Counted from the stretch's first letter, positions 44,938-56,800 are shown. The stretch: DNA of 64,000 bases from Xestospongia bergquistia (GCA_963965975.1 OZ014420.1:4428001-4492000); one strand, 5' to 3'. Program-made: numbers and translations. The notes: a model not told the origin generated them from the letters alone.

Positions 44938-47900
44938 TTATGTGACTGACCTATAGTTTCTATGAGCTATAGAGAAAGAAGTGATTTCCATAATGTCTTC
45001 TTCCAGATCAGAGAGTTGTGCAATATCAGAGTCTGCTACTGATGAGTGATCAGTTGATAGTCTACCAGTTGTATAACCTGACTCAATAGAACCTGCTAAT
45101 GACTCTTGATCATCGTCATGGAAATTAGCAATAGCATCTTGAAGTAGTGATACAATGTCGTAATGACATTCTTGATAAGCTATATCTAGAGGTATACGAC
45201 TGAAGACATCTTTTAGAAGTGGATTAGCACCACATTTTAGTAGCTGAATAGTAATTTTCTCAAATCCATTTTGACTTAATAAATGTAATGCTGTAGTACC
45301 TGTAGGAGTTTGATGATTGACATTAACTTGGGCCTTTAATAACTCTTCTACAACATTATCATTTCCTTTGGTACAGGTTATCATAAGAGGTGTCCAGCCA
45401 TTATCTCTAGCTCTGTTAGGATCTGCCCCATTGTTAAGTAAAGTAGAAACAACTGAAGAGTGACCATTCTGGCTAGCAAGATAAATAGCTGTTATTCCAG
45501 TTGTATTTTGGGCATTTACAGGAACTTCCTTCTCTAGTAATAACTCAATAACATCACCATGACCATTCTCACTGGCTATCATAAGAGGTGTCCAGCCATC
45601 ATTTGTAGTTAAGTTAGGATCTGCCCCATTGTTAAGTAAAGTAGAAACAACTGAAGAGTGACCATTCTGGCTAGCAAGATAAATAGCTGTTGTTCCATTT
45701 GTGTTTTGGGCATTTACAGGAACTTCCTTCTCTAGTAATAACTCAATAACAACACCATGACCATTCTCACTGGCTATCATAAGAGGTGTCCAGCCATCAT
45801 TTGTAGTTACATTAGGATCTGCCCCATTGTTAAGTAAAGTAGAAACGACTGAAGAGTGACCATTCTGGCTAGCAAGATAAATAGCTGTTATTCCAGTTGT
45901 ATTTTGGGCATTTACAGGAACTTCTTTCTCAAGTAATAACTCAATAACATCACCATGACCATTCTGACTGGCTATCATAAGAGGTGTCCAGCTATCATTT
46001 GTAGTTATGTTAGGATCTGCCCCATTGTTAAGTAAAGTAGAAATGACTGAAGAGTGACCATTACAGCTAGCAAGATAAATAGCTGTTATTCCAGTTGTAT
46101 TTTGGGCATTTACAGGAACTTCTTTCTCAAGTAATAACTCAATAACATCACTATGACCATTCTGACTGGCTATCATAAGAGGTGTCCAGCCATCATTTGT
46201 AGTTATGTTAGGATCTGCCCCATTGTTAAGTAAAGTAGAAATGACTGAAGAGTGACCATTCCCACAAGCAATAAAAATAGCTGTTGTTCCATTTGTGTTT
46301 TGTGCATTTACAGGAACTTCCTTCTCTAATAATAACTCAATGACATCACCATGACCATTCTGACTGGCTATCATAAGAGGTGTTGCACCATCAGTTGTAG
46401 TTATGCTAGGATCTGTCCCATTGTTAAGTAAAGTAGAAACGACTGAAGAGTGACCATTCTGGCTAGCAAGATAAATAGCTGTTATTCCAGTTGTATTTTG
46501 GGCATTTACAGGAACGTCCTTCTCTAGTAATAACTCAATGACATCACCATGACAATTCTGACTGGCTCTCATAAGAGGTGTCCAGCCATTATTTTTAGCT
46601 ATGTTAGGATCTGCCCCATTGTTAAGTAAAGTAGAAACAACTGAAGAGTGACCGTTACGGCTAGCAAGATAAATAGCTGTTATTCCAGTTGTATTTTGGG
46701 CATTTACAGGAACTTCCTTCTTTAGTAATAACTCAATGACATCACCATGACCATTCTGACTGGCTATCATAAGAGGTGTCCAGCCATCATTTGTAGTTAT
46801 GTTAGGATCTGCTCCATTGTTAAGTAAAGTAGAGACGACTGAAGAGTGACCATTCTGGCTAGCAAGATAAATAGCTGTTGTTCCATTTGTGTTTTGTGCA
46901 TTTACAGGAACTTCCTTCTCTAGTAATAACTCAATGACATCACCATGACCATTCTGACTGGCTCTCATAAGAGGTGTCCAGCCATTATTTTTAGCTATGT
47001 TAGGATTTGCCCCATTGTTAAGTAAAGTAGAAACAACTGAAGAGTGACCATTACGGCTAGCAAGATAAATAGCTGTTATTCCAGTTGTATTTTGGACATT
47101 TACAGGAACTTCCTTCTCTAGTAACAACTCAATAACATCACCATGACCATTCTGACTGGCTATCATAAGAGGTGTCCAGCCATTATGTTTAGCTATGTTA
47201 GAATCTGCCCCATTGTTAAGTAAAGTAGAAACGACTGAAGAGTGACCATTCCCACAAGCAATAAAAATAGCTGTTGTTCCATTTGTGTTTTGTGCATTTA
47301 CAGGAACTTCCTTCTCTAGTAATAACTCAATGACATCACCATGACTATTCTGACTGGCTATCATAAGAGGTGTTGCACCATCAGTTGTAGTTATGTTAGG
47401 ATCTGCCCCATTGTTAAGTAAAGTATCTGAAGAGTGGCTAGCAAGATAAATAGCTGTTGTTTCATTTGTGTTTTGGGCATTTACAGGAACTTCCTTCTCT
47501 AGTAATAACTCAATAACATCACCATGACCATTCTGACTGGCTGTCATAAGAGGTGTCCAGCCATCATTTGTAGTTATGTTAGGATCTGCCCCATTGTTAA
47601 GTAAAGTAGAAACGACTGAAGAGTGACCATTCTGGCTAGCAAGATAAATAGCTGTTATTCCAGTTGTATTTTGGGCATTTACAGGAACTTCCTTCTCAAG
47701 TAATAACTCAATGACATCACCATGACTATTCTGACTGGCTATCATAAGAGGTGTCCAGCCATCAGTTGTAGTTATGTTAGGATCTGCCCCATTGTTAAGT
47801 AAAGTAAAAACAACTGAAGAGTGACCATTATGGCTAGCAAGATAAATAGCTGTTGTTCCATTTGTGTTTTGTGCATTTACAGGAACTTCCTTCTCTAGTA

Positions 47901-50376
47901 ATAACTCAATAACATCACCATGACCATTCTGACTGGCTGTCATAAGAGGTGTCCAGCCATCATTTGTAGTTATGTTAGGATCTGCCCCATTGTTAAGTAA
48001 AGTAGAAACGACTGAAGAGTGACCATTCTGGCTAGCAAGATAAATAGCTGTTATTCCAGTTGTATTTTTGGCATTTACAGGAACTTCCTTCTCAAGTAAT
48101 AACTCAATGACATCACCATGACCATTCTGACTGGCTGTCATAAGAGGTGTCCAGCCATCATTTGTAGTTATGTTAGGATCTGCCCCATTGTTAAGTAAAG
48201 TAGAAACGACTGAAGAGTGACCATTCTGGCTAGCAAGATAAATAGCTGTTATTCCAGTTGTATTTTGGGCATTTACAGGAACTTCCTTCTCAAGTAATAA
48301 CTCAATGACATCACCATGACTATTCTGACTGGCTATCATAAGAGGTGTCCAGCCATCAGTTGTAGTTATGTTAGGATCTGCCCCATTGTTAAGTAAAGTA
48401 AAAACAACTGAAGAGTGACCATTATGGCTAGCAAGATAAATAGCTGTTGTTTCATTTGTGTTTTGGGCATTTACAGGAACTTCCTTCTCTAGCAATAACT
48501 CAATAACAACACCATGACCATTCTCACTGGCTATCATAAGAGGTGTCCAGCCATCATTTGTAGTTATGTTAGGATCTGCCCCATTGTTAAGTAAAGTAGA
48601 AACGACTGAAGAGTGACCATTCTGGCTAGCAAGATAAATAGCTGTTATTCCAGTTGTATTTTGGGCATTTACAGGAACTTCCTTCTCAAGTAATAACTCA
48701 ATAACATCACCATGACCATTCTGACTGTCTATCATAAGAGGTGTCCAGCCATCATTTGTAGTTATGTTAGGATCTGCTCCATTGTTAAGTAAAGTAGAAA
48801 CGACTGAAGAGTGACCATTCTCACAAGCAATAAAAATAGCTGTTGTTCCATTTGTGTTTTGTGCATTTACAGGAACTTCCTTCTCTAGTAATAACTCAAT
48901 GACATCACCATGACCATTGTGACAGGCTATCATAAGAGGTGTTGCACCATCAGTTGTAGTTATGTTAGGATCTGCCCCATTGTTAAGTAAAGTAGAAACG
49001 ACTAAAGAGTGACCATTCTGGCTAGCAAGATAAATAGCTGTTGTTCCATTTGTGTTTTGTGCATTTACAGGAACCTCCTTCTCTAGTAATAACTCAATGA
49101 CATCACCATGACTATTCTCGCTGGCTATCATAAGAGGTGTTGCACCATCAGTTGTAGTTATGTTAGGATCTCCCCCATTGTTAAGCAACACAGAAACGAC
49201 AAAAGAGTGACCATATAAGCTAGCCACATATAAAACAGTGGCACCATTTTCACCTTTTTTTTGGGATATAGTAGATATCACTGTTTTATCTAATGGTGTT
49301 AGTAGGTTAGAATGATTTCCTACTTCAAGAAGAAGAGATAGAGCAGAAATAGGAGTAGGAGATTGAATGGCTCTTAAAAGGGCTGAGTCAAATGTCATGT
49401 TGTCTTGTAAATCTTCATTGTTAAAGATAATGGTACTACCAACTTTTAGTGAGACAACTCCAATAGCTTTCAACATGTCACTGTCAAATTTAGACCTTGC
49501 AATGAGGAGAGCTATCTCCTTAGAAACAATCCAGGTAACATGCATACTACTTAAGCTAACAGTGATGTCTTGAAGTGACTTATCATTGTCTTGGAAGAGA
49601 AGCTTAACCTGATATTCAAATTGATGTATTGGAACATCTAACCACATATCCTTTACTCTCAATTCTACAGTCATCTCACCTGTAGAAATTTGCTTGGATT
49701 TTATCTTATTGGTCAGATCTCTCATTTTGTTTGCTTTGAATGCATCCAAATCATCTTGATATTCCTTCATTTTTCTAGGTAAATCGGTGTCAGAAAGAAA
49801 CAGCTTAATTATTCTTTGAAGAAGTTGATATTTGAGGTAATGCCAGTGATCATCTAGTATATCGAAGAGAATATTGTATGTGACATGCTTTTCATCTGGT
49901 AATGATTTATGACCTTTTAGTAGTCGTATTCTCAAATATCGATAAAATGGTAAAAGTTTCTTTGGTCTCTGTTCTAAACAATCCTGTGTTTCTGCAACTA
50001 ATGCAGCAAATCTATGTTCAAGCTCAGTAATCTCTTCTGCTATGTTTCTTTCAAGTAAAATATTGCTGTCAGTTTGATTAACTTGATCTAAAATGGTGGC
50101 ATACTTTGTTCTGATGCTATCGGCAACTCTAGCATTTACTCCTTCAACAGCATCAGCTATAGTACACCATGAATGTACAGTGTTGGTTTGTTCTAGCCAT
50201 TTTTTTAGACAATGCATTTTTAGCTCCCAAATGCCTCCATGTGGGTAACAAACTTTGGCATCCTGAATAACATGATTGGGTAAATTGAGATATACAGCTA
50301 GTTTTTCCCATTCAAATATTTCTTTTAGTTCACGACATAAAAGATTAACAGTAGGTGGACTGATATTATCAGACAT
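44938..50376 (-). CDS. Death-domain protein with ~42 ankyrin repeats
   Basis: A single uninterrupted 1812-residue frame, notable because its large neighbours are densely split. Residues ~8-90 form a death domain (LCRELKEIFEWEKLAVYL, CLKKWLEQ). Residues ~100-370 form a helical linker and a block (PIHQFEYQVKLLFQD, HVTWIVSKEIA) of the kind I recall from sponge death-domain/ankyrin models. About 42 ankyrin repeats follow (~377-1745), then a short Ser/acidic tail. Nineteen repeat pairs are near copies of a 66-residue unit such as TAIYLASQNGHSSVVSTLLN followed by TPLMIASQNGHGDVIELLLE. A death domain plus ankyrin solenoid suggests a cytosolic signalling scaffold, possibly in innate immunity or cell death (inference). 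One pair is shortened by five residues (LASHSSDTLLNN). No stops despite repeat turnover. Confidence 0.92.
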   Translation of the reverse strand: MSDNISPPTVNLLCRELKEIFEWEKLAVYLNLPNHVIQDAKVCYPHGGIWELKMHCLKKWLEQTNTVHSWCTIADAVEGVNARVADSIRTKYATILDQVNQTDSNILLERNIAEEITELEHRFAALVAETQDCLEQRPKKLLPFYRYLRIRLLKGHKSLPDEKHVTYNILFDILDDHWHYLKYQLLQRIIKLFLSDTDLPRKMKEYQDDLDAFKANKMRDLTNKIKSKQISTGEMTVELRVKDMWLDVPIHQFEYQVKLLFQDNDKSLQDITVSLSSMHVTWIVSKEIALLIARSKFDSDMLKAIGVVSLKVGSTIIFNNEDLQDNMTFDSALLRAIQSPTPISALSLLLEVGNHSNLLTPLDKTVISTISQKKGENGATVLYVASLYGHSFVVSVLLNNGGDPNITTTDGATPLMIASENSHGDVIELLLEKEVPVNAQNTNGTTAIYLASQNGHSLVVSTLLNNGADPNITTTDGATPLMIACHNGHGDVIELLLEKEVPVNAQNTNGTTAIFIACENGHSSVVSTLLNNGADPNITTNDGWTPLMIDSQNGHGDVIELLLEKEVPVNAQNTTGITAIYLASQNGHSSVVSTLLNNGADPNITTNDGWTPLMIASENGHGVVIELLLEKEVPVNAQNTNETTAIYLASHNGHSSVVFTLLNNGADPNITTTDGWTPLMIASQNSHGDVIELLLEKEVPVNAQNTTGITAIYLASQNGHSSVVSTLLNNGADPNITTNDGWTPLMTASQNGHGDVIELLLEKEVPVNAKNTTGITAIYLASQNGHSSVVSTLLNNGADPNITTNDGWTPLMTASQNGHGDVIELLLEKEVPVNAQNTNGTTAIYLASHNGHSSVVFTLLNNGADPNITTTDGWTPLMIASQNSHGDVIELLLEKEVPVNAQNTTGITAIYLASQNGHSSVVSTLLNNGADPNITTNDGWTPLMTASQNGHGDVIELLLEKEVPVNAQNTNETTAIYLASHSSDTLLNNGADPNITTTDGATPLMIASQNSHGDVIELLLEKEVPVNAQNTNGTTAIFIACGNGHSSVVSTLLNNGADSNIAKHNGWTPLMIASQNGHGDVIELLLEKEVPVNVQNTTGITAIYLASRNGHSSVVSTLLNNGANPNIAKNNGWTPLMRASQNGHGDVIELLLEKEVPVNAQNTNGTTAIYLASQNGHSSVVSTLLNNGADPNITTNDGWTPLMIASQNGHGDVIELLLKKEVPVNAQNTTGITAIYLASRNGHSSVVSTLLNNGADPNIAKNNGWTPLMRASQNCHGDVIELLLEKDVPVNAQNTTGITAIYLASQNGHSSVVSTLLNNGTDPSITTTDGATPLMIASQNGHGDVIELLLEKEVPVNAQNTNGTTAIFIACGNGHSSVISTLLNNGADPNITTNDGWTPLMIASQNGHSDVIELLLEKEVPVNAQNTTGITAIYLASCNGHSSVISTLLNNGADPNITTNDSWTPLMIASQNGHGDVIELLLEKEVPVNAQNTTGITAIYLASQNGHSSVVSTLLNNGADPNVTTNDGWTPLMIASENGHGVVIELLLEKEVPVNAQNTNGTTAIYLASQNGHSSVVSTLLNNGADPNLTTNDGWTPLMIASENGHGDVIELLLEKEVPVNAQNTTGITAIYLASQNGHSSVVSTLLNNGADPNRARDNGWTPLMITCTKGNDNVVEELLKAQVNVNHQTPTGTTALHLLSQNGFEKITIQLLKCGANPLLKDVFSRIPLDIAYQECHYDIVSLLQDAIANFHDDDQESLAGSIESGYTTGRLSTDHSSVADSDIAQLSDLEEDIMEITSFSIAHRNYRSVT
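45400..49190 (-). repeat. 198-bp tandem array inside ankyrin gene
   Basis: About 19 near-identical 198-bp units, each two ankyrin repeats. Variants (NGTTAIYLA, TGITAIYLA, NETTAIYLA, NGTTAIFIAC) recur in blocks. Units 4-6 and 7-9 look like one three-unit segment copied, which points to recent unequal exchange or conversion. Confidence 0.9.
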
Positions 50377-50639
50377 TGTGTACTATAGAATGATATAAGA
50401 GAAAATGACAGTAAAATCTTAATTTATTTTCAAATCTACAGTAATAACTATACAATAGCTATATATATATATATATGTTTTACTGTGATTTTGTGGTGAA
50501 TACCTCAGTGATTATAAGTCAGGTGACTCCACTGTATACTTAATTATATATTTTGATAGCATGTATGCTAACAATGATTTAACTGGTACACAAAAACAGT
50601 TATTAATATTAAAATAAATGTTGCAGGGGAACAACAGCC
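50377..50639. other. 5' flank of ankyrin gene
   Basis: Holds a (TA)n run at ~50460-50477. No recognised promoter motif. Confidence 0.4.
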
Positions 50640-51160
50640 ACAATAAATATTGTAGTGGTTAAGTAGAGTGGTAACAAGAATGCTGACAGTCACCAGGTCA
50701 CAACATATAGCAGAGTAACTGAGTCAATAGTAGACTGGTGTATAATAAGAATTGTAATGATATGGTTGCTATGTCACAGTAGACTTGAGGTAATTGAGTC
50801 AAGAACAGACTGGAAATGTGTCACAGTAAATACTGAAATAATCAAGTCAATAGTAGATGGTTAACAACAGGAGGTCATGGATTCCTGGTAATAAGATTGA
50901 TAACAGTCACAATGTCACACTAAGCAATGAAGTCAAGGTAATAAGGACACTAACAGTCACCGTGCCACAGTAGATACTGAAGTAATCAAGTCAAGAGTAG
51001 ACTGGTAAAAAAGGATGCTAACAGTCACTGTGTCGCAGTGTATTTTATGGTAATTGAGTCAAGAATAGACTAGTAATAAGAATACTAACAATCACTATGC
51101 CACATAGATATTGAGGTAATTGAGTCAGTACAAGAACGCTAATAGTCACAGTGAAAACAG
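50640..51160. repeat. Degenerate ~75-bp minisatellite
   Basis: Six to seven diverged units built from blocks like GAGTCAAGAATAGACTGGTA, AATAAGAATGCTAACAGTCA and CACAGTAGATACTGAGGTAA. Units vary in length and some blocks are missing. Confidence 0.75.
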
Positions 51161-51985
51161 TGCAAGATTACAAGAGCACCAACAAATCATGGACAAATTC
51201 CAATAAAAGAACACCAAAGTACAAGTTGTATTCACTGTCAGATAGATGGTTAAATAAGTGGATATCTCTATTATTGATGACTTCAGTAGACAGTATACAG
51301 TGGACAAAATGTTAAAAGAGTCACTAATACAACCTAGGTCAGAAACATGAGTGAGCAGTTTAGCTATTTGACTTGCAATAAATGATCAGCAAAAGCTAAA
51401 ATGGAAAGACACACACGTCAGTGTTTTATCATTAATTTAATCATTTCTTACCAGCCAGAAAGAGAAAGAAGGAACCCCTCACTTCCGATCAAAACTGAAC
51501 AAAGGAGTGGCACAAGCTTCCATTAATTAATAGAACGGTGGAGTATCCTGACAATGTGCAGTTTCCGGATTTAACTCTAATGACTACGCAGAATAGGCAA
51601 GTATATATAATAAATCTATGTTAGCAATTAATCCTTAGTTTTACTTGCTCCTGTAGGTATATGTAAAGGTCTTTTGTTCCACTCTCAATGTAGCATTGAT
51701 ACTATCATGAGTTGCTGTAGCACACTTCAGATTATACATTTGTTGTTGGGGAGACTTTCTCTTCCTATACTGATCTTCAGGCTAAAATAAAAGTGTATGA
51801 AGCTAAAAATTCAGTTCATCTATTTTGCAGAGATTCTAGAACTCTCGATTCTGCGAGTAAGAGGGTTCCAAGCGGGTTGAGGGGGTAAATAAAGACTTTG
51901 TGCTTTTTATTTTTCCTTTTCATTTTGCTTGTGTTTTTAGTGGTAAAGACTATAAAAGTAAAGGGTCTGGCGCCAGAATTAATCA
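51161..51985. other. Intergenic, nothing recognised
   Basis: An ETS-like CACTTCCG occurs at ~51480 without a gene next to it. No exon chain is seen. Confidence 0.4.
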
Positions 51986-51989
51986 AAGG

Positions 51990-52760
51990 TGAGTTTTGAC
52001 GTGATTAGGTTCTATTTATTTTTATACACTTTCATCATTTTGAAGCAAGGTTGTGGAGCTGGAATAAAATTCATACTAAGTGGTGATAAACAGTGTCTAA
52101 AAGTGTCCAGTGTTGTTGAAGATCACACATCAGTAAAGCAAACAAGGGCTTGTCTATATTTATACATTGGGAATTATAGTTGATTCTATGAATAGGAGAT
52201 CTATGACCATTTGGTTTGCCAAAGAAGACTCTATCATGATGAGAAAACAAGCAGCAAAGCTGTTAGAGATGAAAGTAAATAAAAAGCTACTTCAGCAACA
52301 CTTGCTTGATATGCAGTACTGGAAAGGTTGTTACTCTAAAGGATATAACAAATGTTCAAACTGAAATACATCAAGGTTCTGATAGTAATAACCTGGACAC
52401 ATTAGTGCAATATTTAAAAGATATTGAATGTATGTATGTCACCATTACATAAAAAGTTTGTTTTATTCTTCTCTATTCATCCAGGTTCTACAGTTGAACT
52501 TTACACTAATGATGAGAATGAGCTTACAGGACTTTTTTCAGGATTGTATTATGAAGGCAATGTTTTCTTCATACCCTGTACTTATCATGGTGGTTTCTTA
52601 TATACCCTCAAAATCAGTACTATTACTATTCTTGATCTATACCATCATTGTAGAGGTCGGATCAGAGCTACCTCCTTCTCTTCCATTTCCTCAACATTTC
52701 AACTTACTACCATTTCTGCAAAAATACATGCTTTGCTTCCTATATTGATATCAAGCTCCA
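51990..52760 (+). pseudogene. MULE/FAR1-type (ZSWIM1/3-like) transposase gene relic
   Basis: Three frames in succession give a recognisable order. CGAGIKFILSGDKQCLKV with EDHTS is the FAR1-like DNA-binding segment. MRKQAAKLLEMKVNKKLLQQ, then (shifted) VVTLKDITNVQTEI and LVQYLKDIE, form the helical linker. After a possible intron, TVELYTNDENELTGLFF and QDCIMKAMFSSYP are the start of a MULE-type DDE domain. Frameshifts and stops separate the parts and no catalytic core remains. ZSWIM1/3 are host genes derived from such transposases. Whether this copy was a transposon or a host gene is not clear. Confidence 0.6.
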
Positions 52761-53169
52761 CTATCAGTTAATCATATTCATGAGGAAATGGAACTCATTA
52801 ATGGACTGCAGTATTCTTTTTTATCATAGGGCACATCAAAGTGGTATTGACATGTGTTCTTTGTCAGTAACCTTTGTTCCTGTTTCTTAAGGAGATCAGA
52901 TTATCTTCACTTTTAATGATCTAGTAACAGATTATATATATTAACTATTTCTTCTGGTATGGTTATACACACATAGACATAACTCATTCTTTCTGATACA
53001 TGCATATATATTATATAACAATGCCCTGTTGTATTGTATATCCTGAGTACACTCATTTGACTTGTAATAATAAAGAAAACGCATTGTGAACATACTTTAA
53101 CTAATTTATAGTTCAAATAAAAATAACAAGCAATTAAATAAAAATTACTAAAGAGATTCATAAAATGTA
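52761..53169. other. Decayed sequence shared with 43.9 kb
   Basis: Weakly homologous to 43860-44010 and leads into the MITE at 53170. No coding signal. Confidence 0.4.
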
Positions 53170-53480
53170 AGGATATCAATAAAAACATCTCAAAACACCC
53201 ATAATAGGAATGGTAGTATGGACATCTCTACATGGTAGCCACACAGTACCTGAACATAATTTTATATTGAAAGTTATATTTTATTGGATTGTAAGTATAT
53301 ACATTCCTTAAACAAAAGGTCCACCTTCTATATAACTGAACAATGTTTACTATAGACTTTTTATTGGACTCTTTACCTCATATAACTGTTGTAACAGAAC
53401 ATTATTTCCTTGATATTGTGGCTAGTATGTAGGGATGTCCATATTACCATTTCTATTTTGAATTTTTTTATCACCATACC
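53170..53480. mobile_element. MITE, copy 2
   Basis: Relative of 44015-44236. The left arm holds AATAGGAATGGTAGTATGGA and the right arm AGGGATGTCCATATTACCAT. TA flanks lie at 53168-53169 and 53481-53482. The centre is longer and diverged. Confidence 0.65.
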
Positions 53481-53482
53481 TA

Positions 53483-53882
53483 CATTTAGTGAATTTTTAT
53501 TTACTTGTACATATCACTCCAATCTTACCATACCTTCATTATAACAATACAATAGTGATATGTATTACTGTAGGGTTTGTAGATGCAGACTTTGTAGCTT
53601 TTTTGAATTATGAAAATAAAATGATATGACACACTCTGATAATTCATCAAGATAACAAACAACCTGCATTAAGAACTTGATATGTTATGTAGAAAGAATG
53701 GTTTCTGATCTCCCATCTCTCTGATATCCATACCTGGCATATCATCAATGTTACTTATGAAACTGAACTAATATTATAATATAATACAAAACACTACAAC
53801 TTTTATAATATGGCAGTACTATCTCAGTATTGGTACAAATTGTTTATTATAAACTCAATAATAAAATGTATTATGTGGTGTA
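53483..53882. other. 3' flank of MCTP gene
   Basis: No gene or element recognised. Confidence 0.4.
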
Positions 53883-56800
53883 TCATTTGGTTTTCTTAGG
53901 TCTTTTTCTATACTTTGGAGATAGTTCTTTCCATTGTAACTACACAATAAAAACATCATTTCTATTGGACTCAATCTTAACTTACTAATTCATAGTCTGT
54001 TGGCGATCGTGATATAAAGTCCAAGAGCTCATTATTGGGAACATGTTTAGGTTTCCATAACTTCTTTGTGATTTTGTAGGTACCTATCAATCATGTATAA
54101 CACTCTTTATTTAGGTAGGGGCTCTCTTACCTAATATCATTAAAATGTAACGTAAAGGTACAAAATATGTAAGGACAGTTCCCAGCAAACATACTATCAC
54201 AGCCATCCAACACAAGAACGGCACTGACCAGTAGAATAGACTAGAAAGATAAATATAAAAAATAATTTTATTATAAAAACACTACCACAATGAACAGATC
54301 TCAAAGAAAAAATTCAACAGTACTATAGCTTTTAAAGACAATGATGTGTTATATGATACAAAAACAGAAGTTGAAGGTTTAGATATATTCTTATTAGATT
54401 GCATTACTACTTTATATGTAAATATGATCAGCAGCTATATTAACATAGTTGAGTACACATACTTTTTGACTCTCTCAGAAGTGTCAGCAATATATTCTGT
54501 AGTAGTTTGCACTGTCAGCAATATAGCTTGTAGTTGACGAAACCTTTGACGCAGGTTTTTGGTGTCATCCTAACAAATTAACAAAAATATTATAATATTA
54601 ATAGTTATTGCTCCTCACAGGTGTATCTTGTTTGTGAGTATGAATGTAGTCTTCCAAATCAGAGAAATCAGACTATACAAAAATAAATATTAAAAAATAT
54701 CAATTAGCACTCAACAAGTACTTCATGGTCATCAGCTGCAGTTAATGCAGCTCTTTGGTAAGCCTCTTTGAGATAGACATCATCTCCTCTTGTATACATG
54801 GGCACATAGAAAACCATAATGAAAAAGACCAAAATCAGAAGAGCAATCCAAATGTCAGCAAATAGACACAAAACATTATAGATCTAAAATAAGACATCAT
54901 GATATCAATCATATTGGGTAATATATTACTCACAATGACAGCTAAACTACTACGAAGTGGATCCTGCCATGATAAAATGCTTTGAATGAACTGAAGAGCT
55001 GTAGCAAGAGGACGAACAAGTTCAATAACTCTTCGAATATTTCTTATGAGTAGTTTTCGTTGAAACCTAGGCTCATCTTCCATCACTGAACATTCACGAG
55101 GTTGAATTGTACGAAAGCCAGCTCTTATCTAGTAGAGTACACATAACAGTGGAGTAGGAACAGGGGGTGCAGTTACACCACCAATAATTTTAATGTGGAA
55201 GCAGTGCACCCATATACAATGCAAACTCCCTTTTATAGTAAAGCTGATTATTGATTATATTATATACAATAATATGTACATTGAAAATTTTGCACCCCCA
55301 AAATAATTATTGTTCCTACTCCACTGCATAATATAATATATATAATATAAAGGAACTTACATGATTATAAACAAGATTACAGTGAATTACTAGAGCACCA
55401 GGGACACGTCTTAAAGCATCTTTTCCCTTCAAGATATATGTCTTACTCACACCATTAACAACCTACATAATACAGACAATGTCATTTTATAAGTTGTGAT
55501 TGACAGAAACAGTGCTTCACATAAACTGTGTACAATAATAGATATTATGAACTACAAATGCTATTGACTTATATGCATATTCATCATATAGTTATTATAT
55601 ACACAGTACAAATATATGCCTCCTACCTGACATCAATATGTAATAGTGGAAGCTAATTAACTGTCAATAGTAAGATTCTAATTGTCAATTGACATTAACA
55701 GCTAGCTATATAGCAAAATAGAATAAATCTAGTCTTGTTACTAAATTATTTACTACACAACTATAATACTTTAATCACTATAATTCATTTACCCTTAATA
55801 AAGGTAACACCACTTGTCCTAATTTTTCATCTTTATTTTTTCCATCATTAAAAACAGAAAGATAGATAACATCATGAATATCTCTAACAGCACTAGAAGA
55901 AAGATAAAGATAGGTATTAAATCAACAACATTAATTATTTTCTTTAATATTTAATTAAATTAAGTTTATGATTCCAACTAATCTGATGTCCTAGTAATTT
56001 TTAAGATTATAACTAAGTGAGAATTACGATACTACATTTAGATCACATATATTATTGTAAATATTTGCTTACAATGAAAATGTTCTGTTCCATTCTGGTT
56101 CAGGATTATTCAATATAGTTTGTGTTCTTAATTGGGCATTACCTACTTCAACACTCACAAAGGGGTTAACAGGATTGCCTTCAAATTATATAATAATAGT
56201 CATACCACTACAATAGTACACATACCTCCACGGCTTTGTAAACCTAATGCTTTCTCCACTAATAAACAAACATACCATTACTGTATCAGAACATGATACT
56301 ACAAAGTACCTGTTATAAGAAGTAATCCAATATCTTTTCTAGACTTCAAGTCTATAAATTTCAGTAATTTCTAAAATGAAAATAACTTGATAACAAATGG
56401 ATAATTATGATTATTACCGTAATACTATGATGTATTATAATGCAAAATATATATATATATACTATACCACAACTTACATATTGACTTTTAGCATTATTCA
56501 TGAGTTTATTCAATTCCACAGGATCTTCTAACTTCTCTTCTTTACATGTTATTCCAGATATCACAAGCAAGAAATGAATAGTACCAGGAGAATTTTCCAA
56601 TGAGAATTCCAAGTCATAATGATGTTCTTGTTTATATTCCCCAAGATCTATAGAACAACTATGAAAATTGGTTAACAGTAAAAGGATAACTGTTGTAGAT
56701 ACTCACCCTCCAATGAAATCATCTGATGCTAGAAAATCTCTGTCCCAGACTTCAATGTACAATGTACTTGACTCTCCATGAAAGAGCTTCATATCAAATT

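Noticed and set aside
45400-49190. CRISPR-like or satellite array
   Set aside because: The 198-bp units are coding ankyrin pairs in one open frame.
51965-51980. TGGCGCCAGAA as a retroviral primer-binding site
   Set aside because: Matches only seven bases, with no LTR pair or gag/pol beside it.
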